15,870 bases of DNA from Bacteroidota bacterium (GTDB lineage Bacteria > Bacteroidota > Bacteroidia > NS11-12g > UBA955): the NCBI GenBank assembly GCA_947450015.1, contig CANFUB010000030.1, positions 1 to 15,870 of the forward strand. Reading direction: 5' to 3'. A program made the translations under genes and the position numbers. Shown piece after piece: positions 1-10,800 of the stretch. Position 1 is the first letter of the stretch; each line of letters begins with the position of its first letter. A model generated the notes under the pieces. That model made no database searches. It was not told where the DNA came from and saw only the letters and a list, made by a program, of their open reading frames with translations.

Positions 1-60
1 ACCCTCGAATGGATTAAATTCGAGTGCTGAATTGGTATTTGGATTTTTGACTTCAGACAT
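1..60 (-). CDS. N-terminal fragment of a further NRPS protein (runs off left edge)
   Basis: Only the first 20 codons are in the window, starting at the ATG at 60-58. The peptide carries the signature EFNPFEG at residues 14-20. The NRPS protein encoded at 112-4815 has EFNPFSG at exactly residues 14-20, directly ahead of its condensation domain. Same position, six of seven residues identical and same strand all suggest that this gene also begins with a condensation domain and continues the assembly line. The gap to the preceding stop is 51 nt, so the three genes are probably co-transcribed. There is no Shine-Dalgarno sequence, as usual in Bacteroidota; the stretch before ATG is A-rich. What is seen is only the 20-residue match; module content is unknown. 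Confidence 0.7.
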   Translation of the reverse strand, partial: MSEVKNPNTNSALEFNPFEG

Positions 61-111
61 TTTAAACTTGTTTTTATTATCTCTTGTTCCTCTATATTAG
101 CGCATTGCAAG

Positions 112-3100
112 TTAGGACTTAATTTTGAAATTACAACTATCTAACCTTTTCTGTAAGATTTTAGCAAAGGTTTTATCGTTCGGAGGCAAAATCATTTTAT
201 CGTGATCGCCTTTCACTTTATTAATAATAATAGGCTTGGTAGTAAATGGCCTCCAACCAAGATACTCTGGATCATCCTGATAATAAACCTTATCTTCCGA
301 AATAAATAAATCGATAACACCATCATAGGGTTCCATTTTATATTTTTTTAATGATTCTTCAAATTTCGTTTTAGCATTATTTATATGTAAATATAAACCC
401 TCTAGTTCCTCTTTCTTTTCAAAACCAAGGCGTTTCAACATTGTAATATACCTTAGGTGCCAAATCATGATCTGATGATTCATGGTTTTTTTCGGTCTTT
501 TGACAAATGATTTAATAGTAAAAATTAGCTCTGGCACAAAATCTATCGTCTTTCTTTTAATTTTTCTTTTCAATGATTTCTGCCTTTCTATCTCTATATA
601 ATCATAATCGAAAACGGCCAAATAACTAACCTTCTTATTCAATCGGGTCAATTGTTTCGCCATTTCAAACGCAACAATACCACCTGCAGAATGGCCAGCA
701 ATGGCATAGGGTCCATTGGGATTGTGTTCCATAATCTCATTTATATAGTAAGCTGCCATCTCTTCAATACTTGATAATGGCTCTTCTTTACCATCCATTC
801 CTAAAGCCTGAAGTCCATATACCGGCTGGTCTTCATCAAAATGATTTGCAATGTTATTGAAAACCAATACTCCTAACCCGCCTCCATGGATAAGATATAA
901 GGGTATCTTATTGCCCTTTGGTTTAATCGGTACTAATGCTTTCCATTTATTGAGTTCTTCTTTTGATGTTATCAGTTTAGCGATATTTTCTATGGTAGGA
1001 TATTCGAATAGTGAAGACATCGGCAACTTATAGCCTGTCTCATTCTCAAGTCGAATAATGACCTTAATGGCAATGAGTGAGTGGCCACCCAGCTCGAAAA
1101 AATTATCTGATTTATTGATATGTTCTATACCCAACAAATCGCTCCAAATCTTGGCAACCAATTTTTCTTCAGGAGATGATGGCATGTCAAGTGGGTTTAA
1201 CTCAACGTTCGTATGAAGAACACGGTTTTTGAGATTTTCCCTATCGGTTTTACCACTTGATGTGAGTGGTATTTCATCAATTTGAATAAAGTAGGATGGA
1301 ATCATATAGCTTGGCAGTTTTTCATTCAGGTGAACTCTTAATTCTTTAAAGTTAACCACCTGATTGCTTTGAACAAAAGCAACAAGATTATGACTGCCAT
1401 TTAATTCTTCTTTTACAATTACAACTGTATTTCTTATAAAAGGAAATTCATTGATTACACTTTCAATCTCACCGAGTTCTATCCTGTATCCCCTTATTTT
1501 AACCTGAAAATCTCTTCGACCGGTATATTCTATATTTCCATCTGCTAGCCATCTTCCCATGTCCCCAGTTTTATACATTCTTTCACCATTTTTGTTGGGA
1601 TTATCAATGAATTTTTCTGAAGTAAGTGAAGGATTGTTAAGATACCCTCGGGCAAGGCCTTTTCCGCCAATGCATATCTCGCCTTGTATGCCAATTGGAA
1701 CAATCTGATTATTTGAATCGAGTATAAATATATCCACATTGTCTATAGGTTTCCCTATAGGGATGATGTTTCGAACTGACACGCTTCTGTCTACAAGGTG
1801 AATGCTAGAAGAAATAGTTGCCTCTGTCGGTCCGTATTTATTATAAAAACGAATGTTTTTATTTAATCTATCTGACAAGTTTAGAGGACAAACCTCTCCT
1901 GCTGACACGACCCTTTTTAAAGAAGTGATTTTAGAAAAATCAATTTGTTGTAACAAGGTCGGAACAGAATGTAAATGTGTAATCTTGTTCTTTTCAATGT
2001 ATTCACTCAAGTCGAGACTGTTATCACTAAATATGTTATCATAAACATAAAGCGTAGCACCCGTCAACAATGATAGAAAAATTTGTTCGGCTGATGCATC
2101 AAAAACAATATTGGATATTTGAATCACTCTATCGGAAAATGTTAAGCCATATTCCTTTCGAATACTTAATATATAATTAACCAATGATGCATTCTCAACC
2201 ATTACTCCTTTGGGAGTGCCGGTAGAACCAGAAGTATATATAACATATATCAGATCATCCTTTTGATTACATTTTACAGGATTATTTCGCGAGAAATTGG
2301 CCGATTCTATTAAATAATTCTGTATGAAGGTTTGGTCGATCAGGAATTTACAATGACTGTCCTTTAGAATGAAATTGATGCGGTCGGAAGGATATTTAGG
2401 ATCAATTGGCAAATATGCGGCACCGGACTTCAAAATACCTAAGATTGTAATGACCATCCATTCACTGCGTTCCTGTTTAATACCTATCAGCTCATTGGGA
2501 AGGACCTTGTATTTTTTTCTAAGAAAATCACCTAATCGATTGGCCTTTTCATTAAGTTCCTTATAGGTGTATTTTTTATCGTCGAATACCAATGCAATAT
2601 TATCAGGAAAGGATGCCACATGTTCTTCAAAAATATCAATAACGGTTGAACCTTCAGCATTAAAAGCTTTTTTACCGTTGAACCCTTCCAAAATTGTTCT
2701 CTTTTCCTCGCTTCCAATGTATTCTAAAAATTGGACGGGCAAGAAAGGCGATGATTCTATTGCTGACAATAAGCCTTTCAGATGTAAGGCCAATCTTTTA
2801 ATTGTATCCTCCGTATATAAATTTCGGTTGAAATCTATCTCCAATTTAAGTTTTTCGTCTTGCTCTATAAAATGAAAATTAATTTCAGCTTCACTGTTCT
2901 TAAGTTTATTATTTGGCCCTGTTTCTTCTGAAAATGAATACGATAAATGGAAAACATATCTAGGATTTAAGCCTAATTCTGACATCAAGTCATCGATAGA
3001 AAAATGATGATTGTTTGTTGCATCTTTCAATAAATCTTGTATGACTCTTACATTATTCAAAAAGGGGACTTCCGGATCTAATTTTATTCTCAGCGGATAA

Positions 3101-4815
3101 GGCGTTTCCTTTTCAAGGTGTGTGCTGATACAGGTTGATATTACAAAATCATTCTGACCACTATATCTACCTATTAATACGCTTAGCAATGCTAACATTG
3201 CTTCCTTTAGTCCTGAACTACTTTCTGATAAATACTCCTTTAACTTCTCAAGATATTCCGGCGCATAGTCAAATGTCAATGAGATACCATCATAATTGAG
3301 CTCATCAGTCACTTGTTTAAATCTTGGCAATTCTAATACAGGCAATTCTTCTTTAAGAATATTAAGCCAATATTGTTGATGGCTTTCAAGATATTCCTGA
3401 CTATTAAGCGCACGGTGAATTTTAGTCGATGCTTTCCTGTGTATTAGGTATTCTATTTTAAGGTTGGGGTCTTTTGCGATAGAATTTAACAGTCTTTCGA
3501 AATCAGCCATCATAGATACAATTGTATCCCTTTTGAATATATCAGAATTATAGGACCATTCTAATTGCATAGCTTTCTCGGAACCCAATAGATTCAAAGA
3601 CAATTCGAAATTTCTGAATTGTTTAGGATTGCTAATAATATGAAATTCCAACCCCTCGAAATTCACCCCATTGTCCATTTCCATATCGATGTTAAAGACT
3701 ACTGGTACCAATGGAACTCTTGAAGGGTCGCGTTTTATCTTTAATGTTTTAAGTAGACTTCCGAATGTAAATTGCTGATGATCGTAAGCATCCAAAATTG
3801 CAGATTTTCGCTCTTTCAGGTACTCATTAAAATTAAGTTCTGTATCTACAACGCTCTTAATGGGCAGCAAGTTGACACAATGACCCACAAGATTATAATA
3901 CCCTGAAGCCGATTGATCGGCAGCCGGCAAACCAACAACTATTTCATCCTGACTAGATATCGCTGATATAAATATTTCGAACGCGGCCAACATAGTGTTT
4001 ACCAAACTGCTTCCGTGTTTCACACCAATATGCTTTATGGCGTTAACGAGTTCAATACTCAACTGATAATCATAACGTGAAGCATTGAATGTACGTGGAT
4101 TTATTCTAGGATTATCTATTGGCAGATCGAGGATTGGTATTGTCTTAAATTTATTGACCCAATAAATAACATTATTTCTATAACTTTCGCTTTTCACAAA
4201 TTCAACTTGTTCAATTGCATAATTGACAAATGAATCAGGTGGATTTAGCTCAGGTATTTCATTTCTTGTAAATGCAGAGTAAATTTTACTTAGGTCTTGT
4301 AAAATAACACCCATAGACCATCCATCGCAAATTATATGATGTGCATTAAAAATAAAATAATAATCTATCTCTGACAGTTTTATTAATTTAAACTTAATGA
4401 GTGGACCATTTAATAAATCAAAAATATAGTTTGCATCTTCTTTTACAAATTCTTTAAGCTTAGCGTCAATTTCAGATTTTTCAAGGTTTGAAATATTGAT
4501 GTAGTCATACTGTAAAGGAACTTCCTTAAAAACAATCATTTGACTACCATCTGCACTAAAGGCAGAATGAAGTGCTTCATGTCTATAAATTACAGAAACA
4601 AGTGCTTCCTCAAAGGCCTTGTGGTTAAGATTTCCTTTAATTTTTAAGGAAATAGATTCATTAAAGGCCCGGTTGGCATCATCACCACCCAAGGTGCATG
4701 AAAGCCAAATTTCCATTTGTGATTCAGTAGTTGGAATAACATTTAGTATTTCAGCTCCTGAGAAAGGGTTGAATTCAGTTGGATTTGAATTAGAAAGAGA
4801 ATCCTTAGAATTCAT
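112..4815 (-). CDS. Non-ribosomal peptide synthetase, C-(half C)-A-PCP-TE
   Basis: This 1567-residue module adds one amino acid to the aminoacyl-ketide made by the preceding protein. Domains in order: a full condensation domain (about 24-460) with the active-site HHIICDG at 159-165; an additional C-terminal half of a condensation domain (about 478-690) lacking that motif; an adenylation domain (about 722-1200) with TSGSTGTPKG at 861-870, YGPTE at 994-998, YKTGD at 1081-1085 and the A10 lysine K1189; a PCP with phosphopantetheine serine S1246 in ELGGHSL; and a type I thioesterase (about 1296-1565) with GHSAGG (S1376) and probable catalytic H1538. Aligned to GrsA PheA, the specificity residues read D906 A907 E910 H949 V970 A972 K993 I1001 S1002 K1189, which I cannot assign to an amino acid. 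Its ATG follows the preceding stop with no spacer (TAAATG). Oddities are the duplicated half C and a thioesterase that is not at the end of the operon. Confidence 0.95.
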   Translation of the reverse strand: MNSKDSLSNSNPTEFNPFSGAEILNVIPTTESQMEIWLSCTLGGDDANRAFNESISLKIKGNLNHKAFEEALVSVIYRHEALHSAFSADGSQMIVFKEVPLQYDYINISNLEKSEIDAKLKEFVKEDANYIFDLLNGPLIKFKLIKLSEIDYYFIFNAHHIICDGWSMGVILQDLSKIYSAFTRNEIPELNPPDSFVNYAIEQVEFVKSESYRNNVIYWVNKFKTIPILDLPIDNPRINPRTFNASRYDYQLSIELVNAIKHIGVKHGSSLVNTMLAAFEIFISAISSQDEIVVGLPAADQSASGYYNLVGHCVNLLPIKSVVDTELNFNEYLKERKSAILDAYDHQQFTFGSLLKTLKIKRDPSRVPLVPVVFNIDMEMDNGVNFEGLEFHIISNPKQFRNFELSLNLLGSEKAMQLEWSYNSDIFKRDTIVSMMADFERLLNSIAKDPNLKIEYLIHRKASTKIHRALNSQEYLESHQQYWLNILKEELPVLELPRFKQVTDELNYDGISLTFDYAPEYLEKLKEYLSESSSGLKEAMLALLSVLIGRYSGQNDFVISTCISTHLEKETPYPLRIKLDPEVPFLNNVRVIQDLLKDATNNHHFSIDDLMSELGLNPRYVFHLSYSFSEETGPNNKLKNSEAEINFHFIEQDEKLKLEIDFNRNLYTEDTIKRLALHLKGLLSAIESSPFLPVQFLEYIGSEEKRTILEGFNGKKAFNAEGSTVIDIFEEHVASFPDNIALVFDDKKYTYKELNEKANRLGDFLRKKYKVLPNELIGIKQERSEWMVITILGILKSGAAYLPIDPKYPSDRINFILKDSHCKFLIDQTFIQNYLIESANFSRNNPVKCNQKDDLIYVIYTSGSTGTPKGVMVENASLVNYILSIRKEYGLTFSDRVIQISNIVFDASAEQIFLSLLTGATLYVYDNIFSDNSLDLSEYIEKNKITHLHSVPTLLQQIDFSKITSLKRVVSAGEVCPLNLSDRLNKNIRFYNKYGPTEATISSSIHLVDRSVSVRNIIPIGKPIDNVDIFILDSNNQIVPIGIQGEICIGGKGLARGYLNNPSLTSEKFIDNPNKNGERMYKTGDMGRWLADGNIEYTGRRDFQVKIRGYRIELGEIESVINEFPFIRNTVVIVKEELNGSHNLVAFVQSNQVVNFKELRVHLNEKLPSYMIPSYFIQIDEIPLTSSGKTDRENLKNRVLHTNVELNPLDMPSSPEEKLVAKIWSDLLGIEHINKSDNFFELGGHSLIAIKVIIRLENETGYKLPMSSLFEYPTIENIAKLITSKEELNKWKALVPIKPKGNKIPLYLIHGGGLGVLVFNNIANHFDEDQPVYGLQALGMDGKEEPLSSIEEMAAYYINEIMEHNPNGPYAIAGHSAGGIVAFEMAKQLTRLNKKVSYLAVFDYDYIEIERQKSLKRKIKRKTIDFVPELIFTIKSFVKRPKKTMNHQIMIWHLRYITMLKRLGFEKKEELEGLYLHINNAKTKFEESLKKYKMEPYDGVIDLFISEDKVYYQDDPEYLGWRPFTTKPIIINKVKGDHDKMILPPNDKTFAKILQKRLDSCNFKIKS
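2746..3384 (-). other. Orphan C-terminal half of a condensation domain inside the NRPS
   Basis: Residues about 478-690 of the NRPS encoded at 112-4815 repeat the layout of the second half of the preceding full condensation domain. YWLNILKEELPVLELP (482-497) corresponds to YWVNKFKTIPILDLP (218-232). Later, a LEIDFNRNLYTEDTIKRL stretch (658-675) corresponds to LEWSYNSDIFKRDTIVSM (418-435). No HHxxxDG motif lies in or just before it, so the catalytic N-terminal half is absent and it should not form peptide bonds alone. It sits between a complete C domain and the A domain. It could be a structural linker, a remnant of module fusion or recombination, or a docking surface. Confidence 0.7.
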
Positions 4816-7800
4816 TTATACTTCTGAAATATTAAGTTGTAAAAATTTTCCAGGTTGATTCGGATCACTTATAAACCATGCAGGGTCTCCGTTTCTGTCT
4901 CTACCTAGTTTTGCTCCAGGTATTGGTGGATTTTGTGCATTGAAAATTGTATTGGTAATGTTCGCTTTATTTTTCGGGTAAAATTCATTATCAATCAAAA
5001 TCTGAATTGATTTCTGAAACATCTTAATGATGGTATCAATTTCACTATCAGTATGAGCTTCTGTAATGAAGCATGGAAAACCATCCCAAATATGAATGCC
5101 TTCGAATCTTAATAAAGAGAAAAGTAATTCACTATAAGGTATTTCTTCTTTATATTTAACCTTCCAAAGCGATCCATAATTAGCAACAAATATTGGTAAT
5201 TGATATTTTTCAAACTCAGCGTTTAATGCATTTGCTAATCTTGTAGTTTTAGCTGTTATTGATGCTTGTAAGTTAGCACCTTTTTCCTTCATATAGGTTA
5301 AAGAAGCCTTGGCTGCTGCTAATGCCAAAGGATGTCTAACAAAGGTACCAGCAAAATAAGTGACACCAATTTCTGGATAGGAATCATCGCCATATTGCCA
5401 AAACCCACCATCTAATGCATCCATAAATTCTTTTTTGCCTGCAATTACACCAATTGGAATTCCTGCTCCAACAACTTTACCATATGAACCTAAATCAGCC
5501 TTAATTCCGAACAGTTCTTGTGCACCACCTGGATGCATTCTAAAACCTGTTATTACTTCATCGAATATCAACGCTGTTCCAGATGCAGCTGTTATTTTTC
5601 TAACCTCTTTTAAAAATTCAATTGGAACAAACTCTGGTCTTCGACTTTGCACAGGTTCGACCAAAACCGCAGCTAGTTCATGCGCACGTTCTTTTATAAT
5701 TTTTAAACTTTCCTCTGTTCCGTAGTCAAGGATAAGCATGTTCTGCACAGCCTCGGGCATAATACCTGGCGCTGCTGGGAAAGACTTGAGTTTTTTAGTT
5801 CCCCTTACAATTACTTCATCGACAATGCCATGGTAAGCACCATTGAATGCAACAATTAAAGATCTGCCTGTTACTGTTCTTGCAACCCTCATTGTTCCTA
5901 GAACAGCTTCTGAACCAGTGCTACATAAGGCTGAACGATCGTGACCTGTTAATTCACAAATTAAATCACAAACCTCACCAGCTAATGCGTGTTGCGGTCC
6001 AACTTCATATCCATTCTCAATTTGGTTAATTAATGCACTTTTAATAAAATCTGGCTGATGGCCGAGCATCGATGAACCAAATCCATTCAAAGCGTCGATA
6101 TATTCATTACCATCAATGTCCCATAACCTACTGCCTTTGGATTTATTAACTACAAGCGGATAAACAATCTCTTTTGTTAACGGTCTAAATCCAGAAACTA
6201 CTCTTGGATCGGCCATTGTCGCCCTGTGCTTTTGAGCATATTGCTTACTCTTAATCGTTCTTTGGTTATATTGTTTTGTGAAATCTTGAAGGAAGGCTGC
6301 TTGTTTAGAATTTAATTCAACTTTTTGCTTTTCAATTCGCGCTGTAGCTCCGAAAGGTTTTTTTATTTCTTCGGCTTCTTCAGGACTTAAATCATTTGAA
6401 TTTGAAATATTATTATTGACAAGCCCAGGTTGAGGATTGGTTGAATTAGAAACGCTTCCTTTGTTTTGCATTAATGCCACTTGTTGGGTTAGCATTTGGA
6501 TTTGTTGCGCAATTAAATTTATAGCTGAATCAGAATTTGGGGTCGCATTCGAATTGAATTCAACATTTGCGGCAGGTTCAGCCTGAATATCCGCTGGCAA
6601 ATTTGAATCTAAATATTCAATTAAAAGTTCAGGTGTTGCAAATGACTCATTGAGTTGTCTAAAAGTAATTGGCAATCCAAATTCTTTTTTGAAGGTAATG
6701 GCCACTTGTGTTAAAAGTAGGGAATCGAGTCCTATTTCAAGGAAACTCATTTTGGGATTAACATTACTCATTTCCAGCCCAGAGGCATCTTCAAGTAATT
6801 GTAAAATTTTCTTAAAAAGTTTTTCTTTTCTCATGTTTTCAGTTTTTTGAATCGCAGGTATCTCGGGTGTTTTAGAAACCTCAAAGATAGAATTATTTTC
6901 TAATTTAGGTTTATAATTGTTATCAATCACATTATCAGCAGGTTCAACCCATAACACTTTTCTATCAAATGCATATGTAGGAAGCATTACTGAATTTCTT
7001 TTTTGATTTTTATAATAGTTGTTCCAATCTGGTTTTAATCCGCATAACCAAAGATTGCCAAGGGCTTTTAAAATTGTATACTTCTCTGTTTTTGTCTCTG
7101 ATCTTTCAAGACTATAGAATACATTAATCTTACTCCCTGCTAGATGTTGTTTAGCAAGTGTTGCCGTTACATTGCCTGGACCAACCTCTAAAATCAATGG
7201 ATTTTCAATAGTAGAAATTAAATCTAATGCGGCTGAAAATTTAACCGTATTTCTTAGATGGTTTGCCCAATAATCAACATCAATAGCTTCATTATCTTTT
7301 AACCAAGTACCCGTAACTGTTGATATAATTGGTTTGTTAGGTCTATTGAGTTTTACTTTTTTAAGTATTTCTTTAAACTCAATAACAGCAGTATCCATCA
7401 TATGAGAGTGAAATGCATGGCTAGTGATTAATACTCTATTTGGAATTTCTAAGCCATCAAGTTGTTTTGAAAACATTGCAACATCTTCGTCACGGCCAGC
7501 CACCACACATAATTTCTTACTATTAATTGCTGCTAATGATAAATTTTTTGGTAGAATATTTTGGAGATCAACTTCCTCAATTCTTACAGATAACATGCTG
7601 CCCGAGGGTAATTGACTAACAATTATGCCTCTCATAGCTATTAAATGTAAAGCATCTTCTAAAGAGAAAACACCAGCCAAACAAGCACCAACAAACTCCC
7701 CTATGCTATGTCCGCAGAAAATGGTTGGTTGTATACCCCAACTCATCCATAATTTCGATAAAGCAAATTCTGTAATGAATATTGCAGGTTGGGTATATTT

Positions 7801-10800
7801 TGTGTTTTTTAAAATTTCATCTGCAGCACTATTATTCTCTTTTGAAAATATAATGTCCCTAATATCTGTATTTAAATATTGTAGAAGTATGGTAGCACAT
7901 TCATCAATCGCATCTTTGTATATTAATTCGTTTTCATACAGTTCGCGACCCATATTGATGTATTGAGCACCCTGCCCTGGATAAGTAAAAATCACTTCAT
8001 CAGGCTTTTCTATTAAAACTTTTGAATCTGCTCCAGAAATATTTTCTAAAAGCATTTGATTTAAAAAATCCGCGTTAGAAGATGCTACAACAAATCTTCT
8101 ATGATTAAAATCTGTACGTTTTGTTTGCAATGTGTAGGCAACATCTGCAATTTTTAAATTTTTGTTGGTTCTTAAATGTTCTGATAATAAACGTCCATAT
8201 TTTTCTTTACTATCTGTATTTTTTGCTGACCAAGTAATCAGCTGGTAACCTATGGATTCATCTGAATTTTCAATATTGTTTTCAAACTCTTCTAATACAA
8301 CATGTACATTTGTTCCGCCTACACCAAAAGAACTGACACCAGCTCTTCTAACGGCATCTGACTGCCATGTTTTTAGGCTATCATTTACATAAAATGGACT
8401 GTTTTCGAAATTTATATGGCGATTGGGTGTGGAATATCCTATCGAAGCTGGTATAATTTTATGATATAGTGCAAGTGTTGTTTTAATTAATCCAGTAACA
8501 CCTGCTGCTGCAGTTAAGTGACCAATATTTCCTTTTACTGAACCAATGGCGCAGAACTGGTTTTTTAATTGATTACCAAATGCCATACTTAAACCTTCAA
8601 TTTCTATAGGATCTCCCAAAGGAGTAGCGGTTCCATGGGTTTCAATGTATTGAATTGTAGAGGGATCTATTTTAGCATTTTGAAGTGCCATGCTAATAGC
8701 ACCAGCTTGTCCTTCGGAGCTAGGTGCGGTAAAACTACCCTTTCCACTTCCATCATTGTTGACGCCCACCCCTTTAATGACACCATATATTGTATCTCCA
8801 TCCTCAATTGCATTTTCTAAACGCTTTAATAAAACAACACCAGCACCATCACTAAATACAGTACCTGTTGCAGTATCATCAAATGGTTTGCAGTGCCCAT
8901 CAGAACTAAACATGGCACCTTCTTGGTAAATTTGACCACTGTAAATTGGAACCGTAACACTCACACCACCTGCTATGGCAATATCACAATGACCATTTAA
9001 CAAACTTTCTGATGCCTGAGCTACAGCTAACAAAGACGTTGAGCAGCCTGAATAAACACTCACAGCTGGTCCTTTCAAATTCAGTTCATAAGCAGTTCTT
9101 GAGGCTACATAATCTTTTTCATTAACGGACATCACCTGAAAACCACCAACTTGATTGATAAGTTTTTGGTTTGAATGAACATTGTTTATGTAATAGGTAT
9201 TATTGCCTGAGCCAGCATATACCCCAATAATTCCATCATAGACTTCAGGTGCGTGCCCTGTTTTTTCGAGTACTTCCCATGCAATCTCCATAAAGACCCT
9301 TTGCTGAGGATCCATTAAGCTAGCCAGTTTTGCGTTAACGCCAAAAAATGCAGCATCAAATTTATCTGCATCATCTATAATACCTCTTGCTGCAACGTAG
9401 TCTGGGTCATTTTTAACACTATCAGGTATATTTTTATCTAACTCTTCATTGGTAAAAAACTTAATCGATTCTTTCCCTAATTTAAGATTTTCCCATAATG
9501 CCTCTACAGAATTCGCACCAGGAAATCTTCCTGACATTCCAATAATAGCAATACCTCCATTACTCGCCTTATTGCTTGTTTTTAATTTGGAACTAAAGGT
9601 TGCTTTTTTTTCTGGATGGAGGTAATTTTGTATACCCGCAATGGTTGGGAACTGATATAATTTTGTAATCGGCAAATCATAATTATGTCTTAACTTTAGT
9701 AATGAAACTGCCTTTTGAGCTAACAATGAGTTTCCTCCAAGTTCGAAATAATTATCATCTGTTCCGATTTTTTCAATTTGTAAAATTTCAGACCAAATTT
9801 GAGAAATGTTCTTCTCGATTATTGAAACAGGCTTTTTGTATAAAACGCCTAATTCAGGTCGTGAAAATTCTGGTTTAGGTAGGCTTTTGCGATCTACCTT
9901 ACCACTACTTGTTTTAGGAAACTCTGTCATCCAAACAATTGTAGAAGGCACCATGTAATCAGGTAAGGTTTTGCTGATGCCCTTTCTTAATAAAGCTTCA
10001 TTTCTTTCGTTTGAATTGCTAATGATATAAGCGACTAGCATTTTTTGACCAGGTACGTCTTCGCGCGCAATAACAACGGCTTGTTTTATATTTTCTTGTT
10101 TTGAAATTGTGACTTCAATTTCTCCTAATTCTATGCGGTTACCGCGAATTTTGACTTGATCATCCTTTCTGCCTAAAAATTCTATTTCACCATTTTCAAT
10201 AAATTTTGCTAAATCGCCTGTTTTATAAAGTCTAATTGGGCCAATAGTGGGATGATTCCATTTTATAAACTTTTCATTAGTTAAATCCTCCTGATACAGA
10301 TAACCATTTGCAAGACAAACACCTGCTATGCATAGTTCACCAACTTCACCATCTTTTGAAAGATTCAAAGCTTCATCAAGCACATAAATTTGAGTATTAG
10401 AAATAGGTTGTCCGATATTGGGCAATAATGGCCAAAGGGTTGCATTGCCACTTAATAACTTTTCAGTAACAACATGGCATTCTGTAGGGCCATACTGATT
10501 ACTCAAGGTGCAATTTTCTAAGTGATTGAAAAATTGAACCAATTGGGGTGTAATTTTCAGTTGTTCACCAGCAGTTATTACCTCTTTTAAGCAAACTGGA
10601 AACTTACCAAAGGAAACCGCCATTTCTGCCAAATATTGCAATGCAATAAATGGCAAATAAATTCTGAAAATATTGTGTCTTTCTATTACCTCTAGAACTT
10701 TCAAGGGATCTAGTCTCATTTTATCGTCAATAAGCACTAGCGTACCACCTGTAGAAAGAGTAGAAAATATTTCTTGGAAAGAAACATCAAAACTCAAAGG

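Noticed and set aside
5435..5725. Open frames on the plus strand inside the NRPS and PKS genes, such as this 96-codon one
   Set aside because: They lie opposite well-defined catalytic domains and show no domain or signal of their own. They are shadows of the coding strand.
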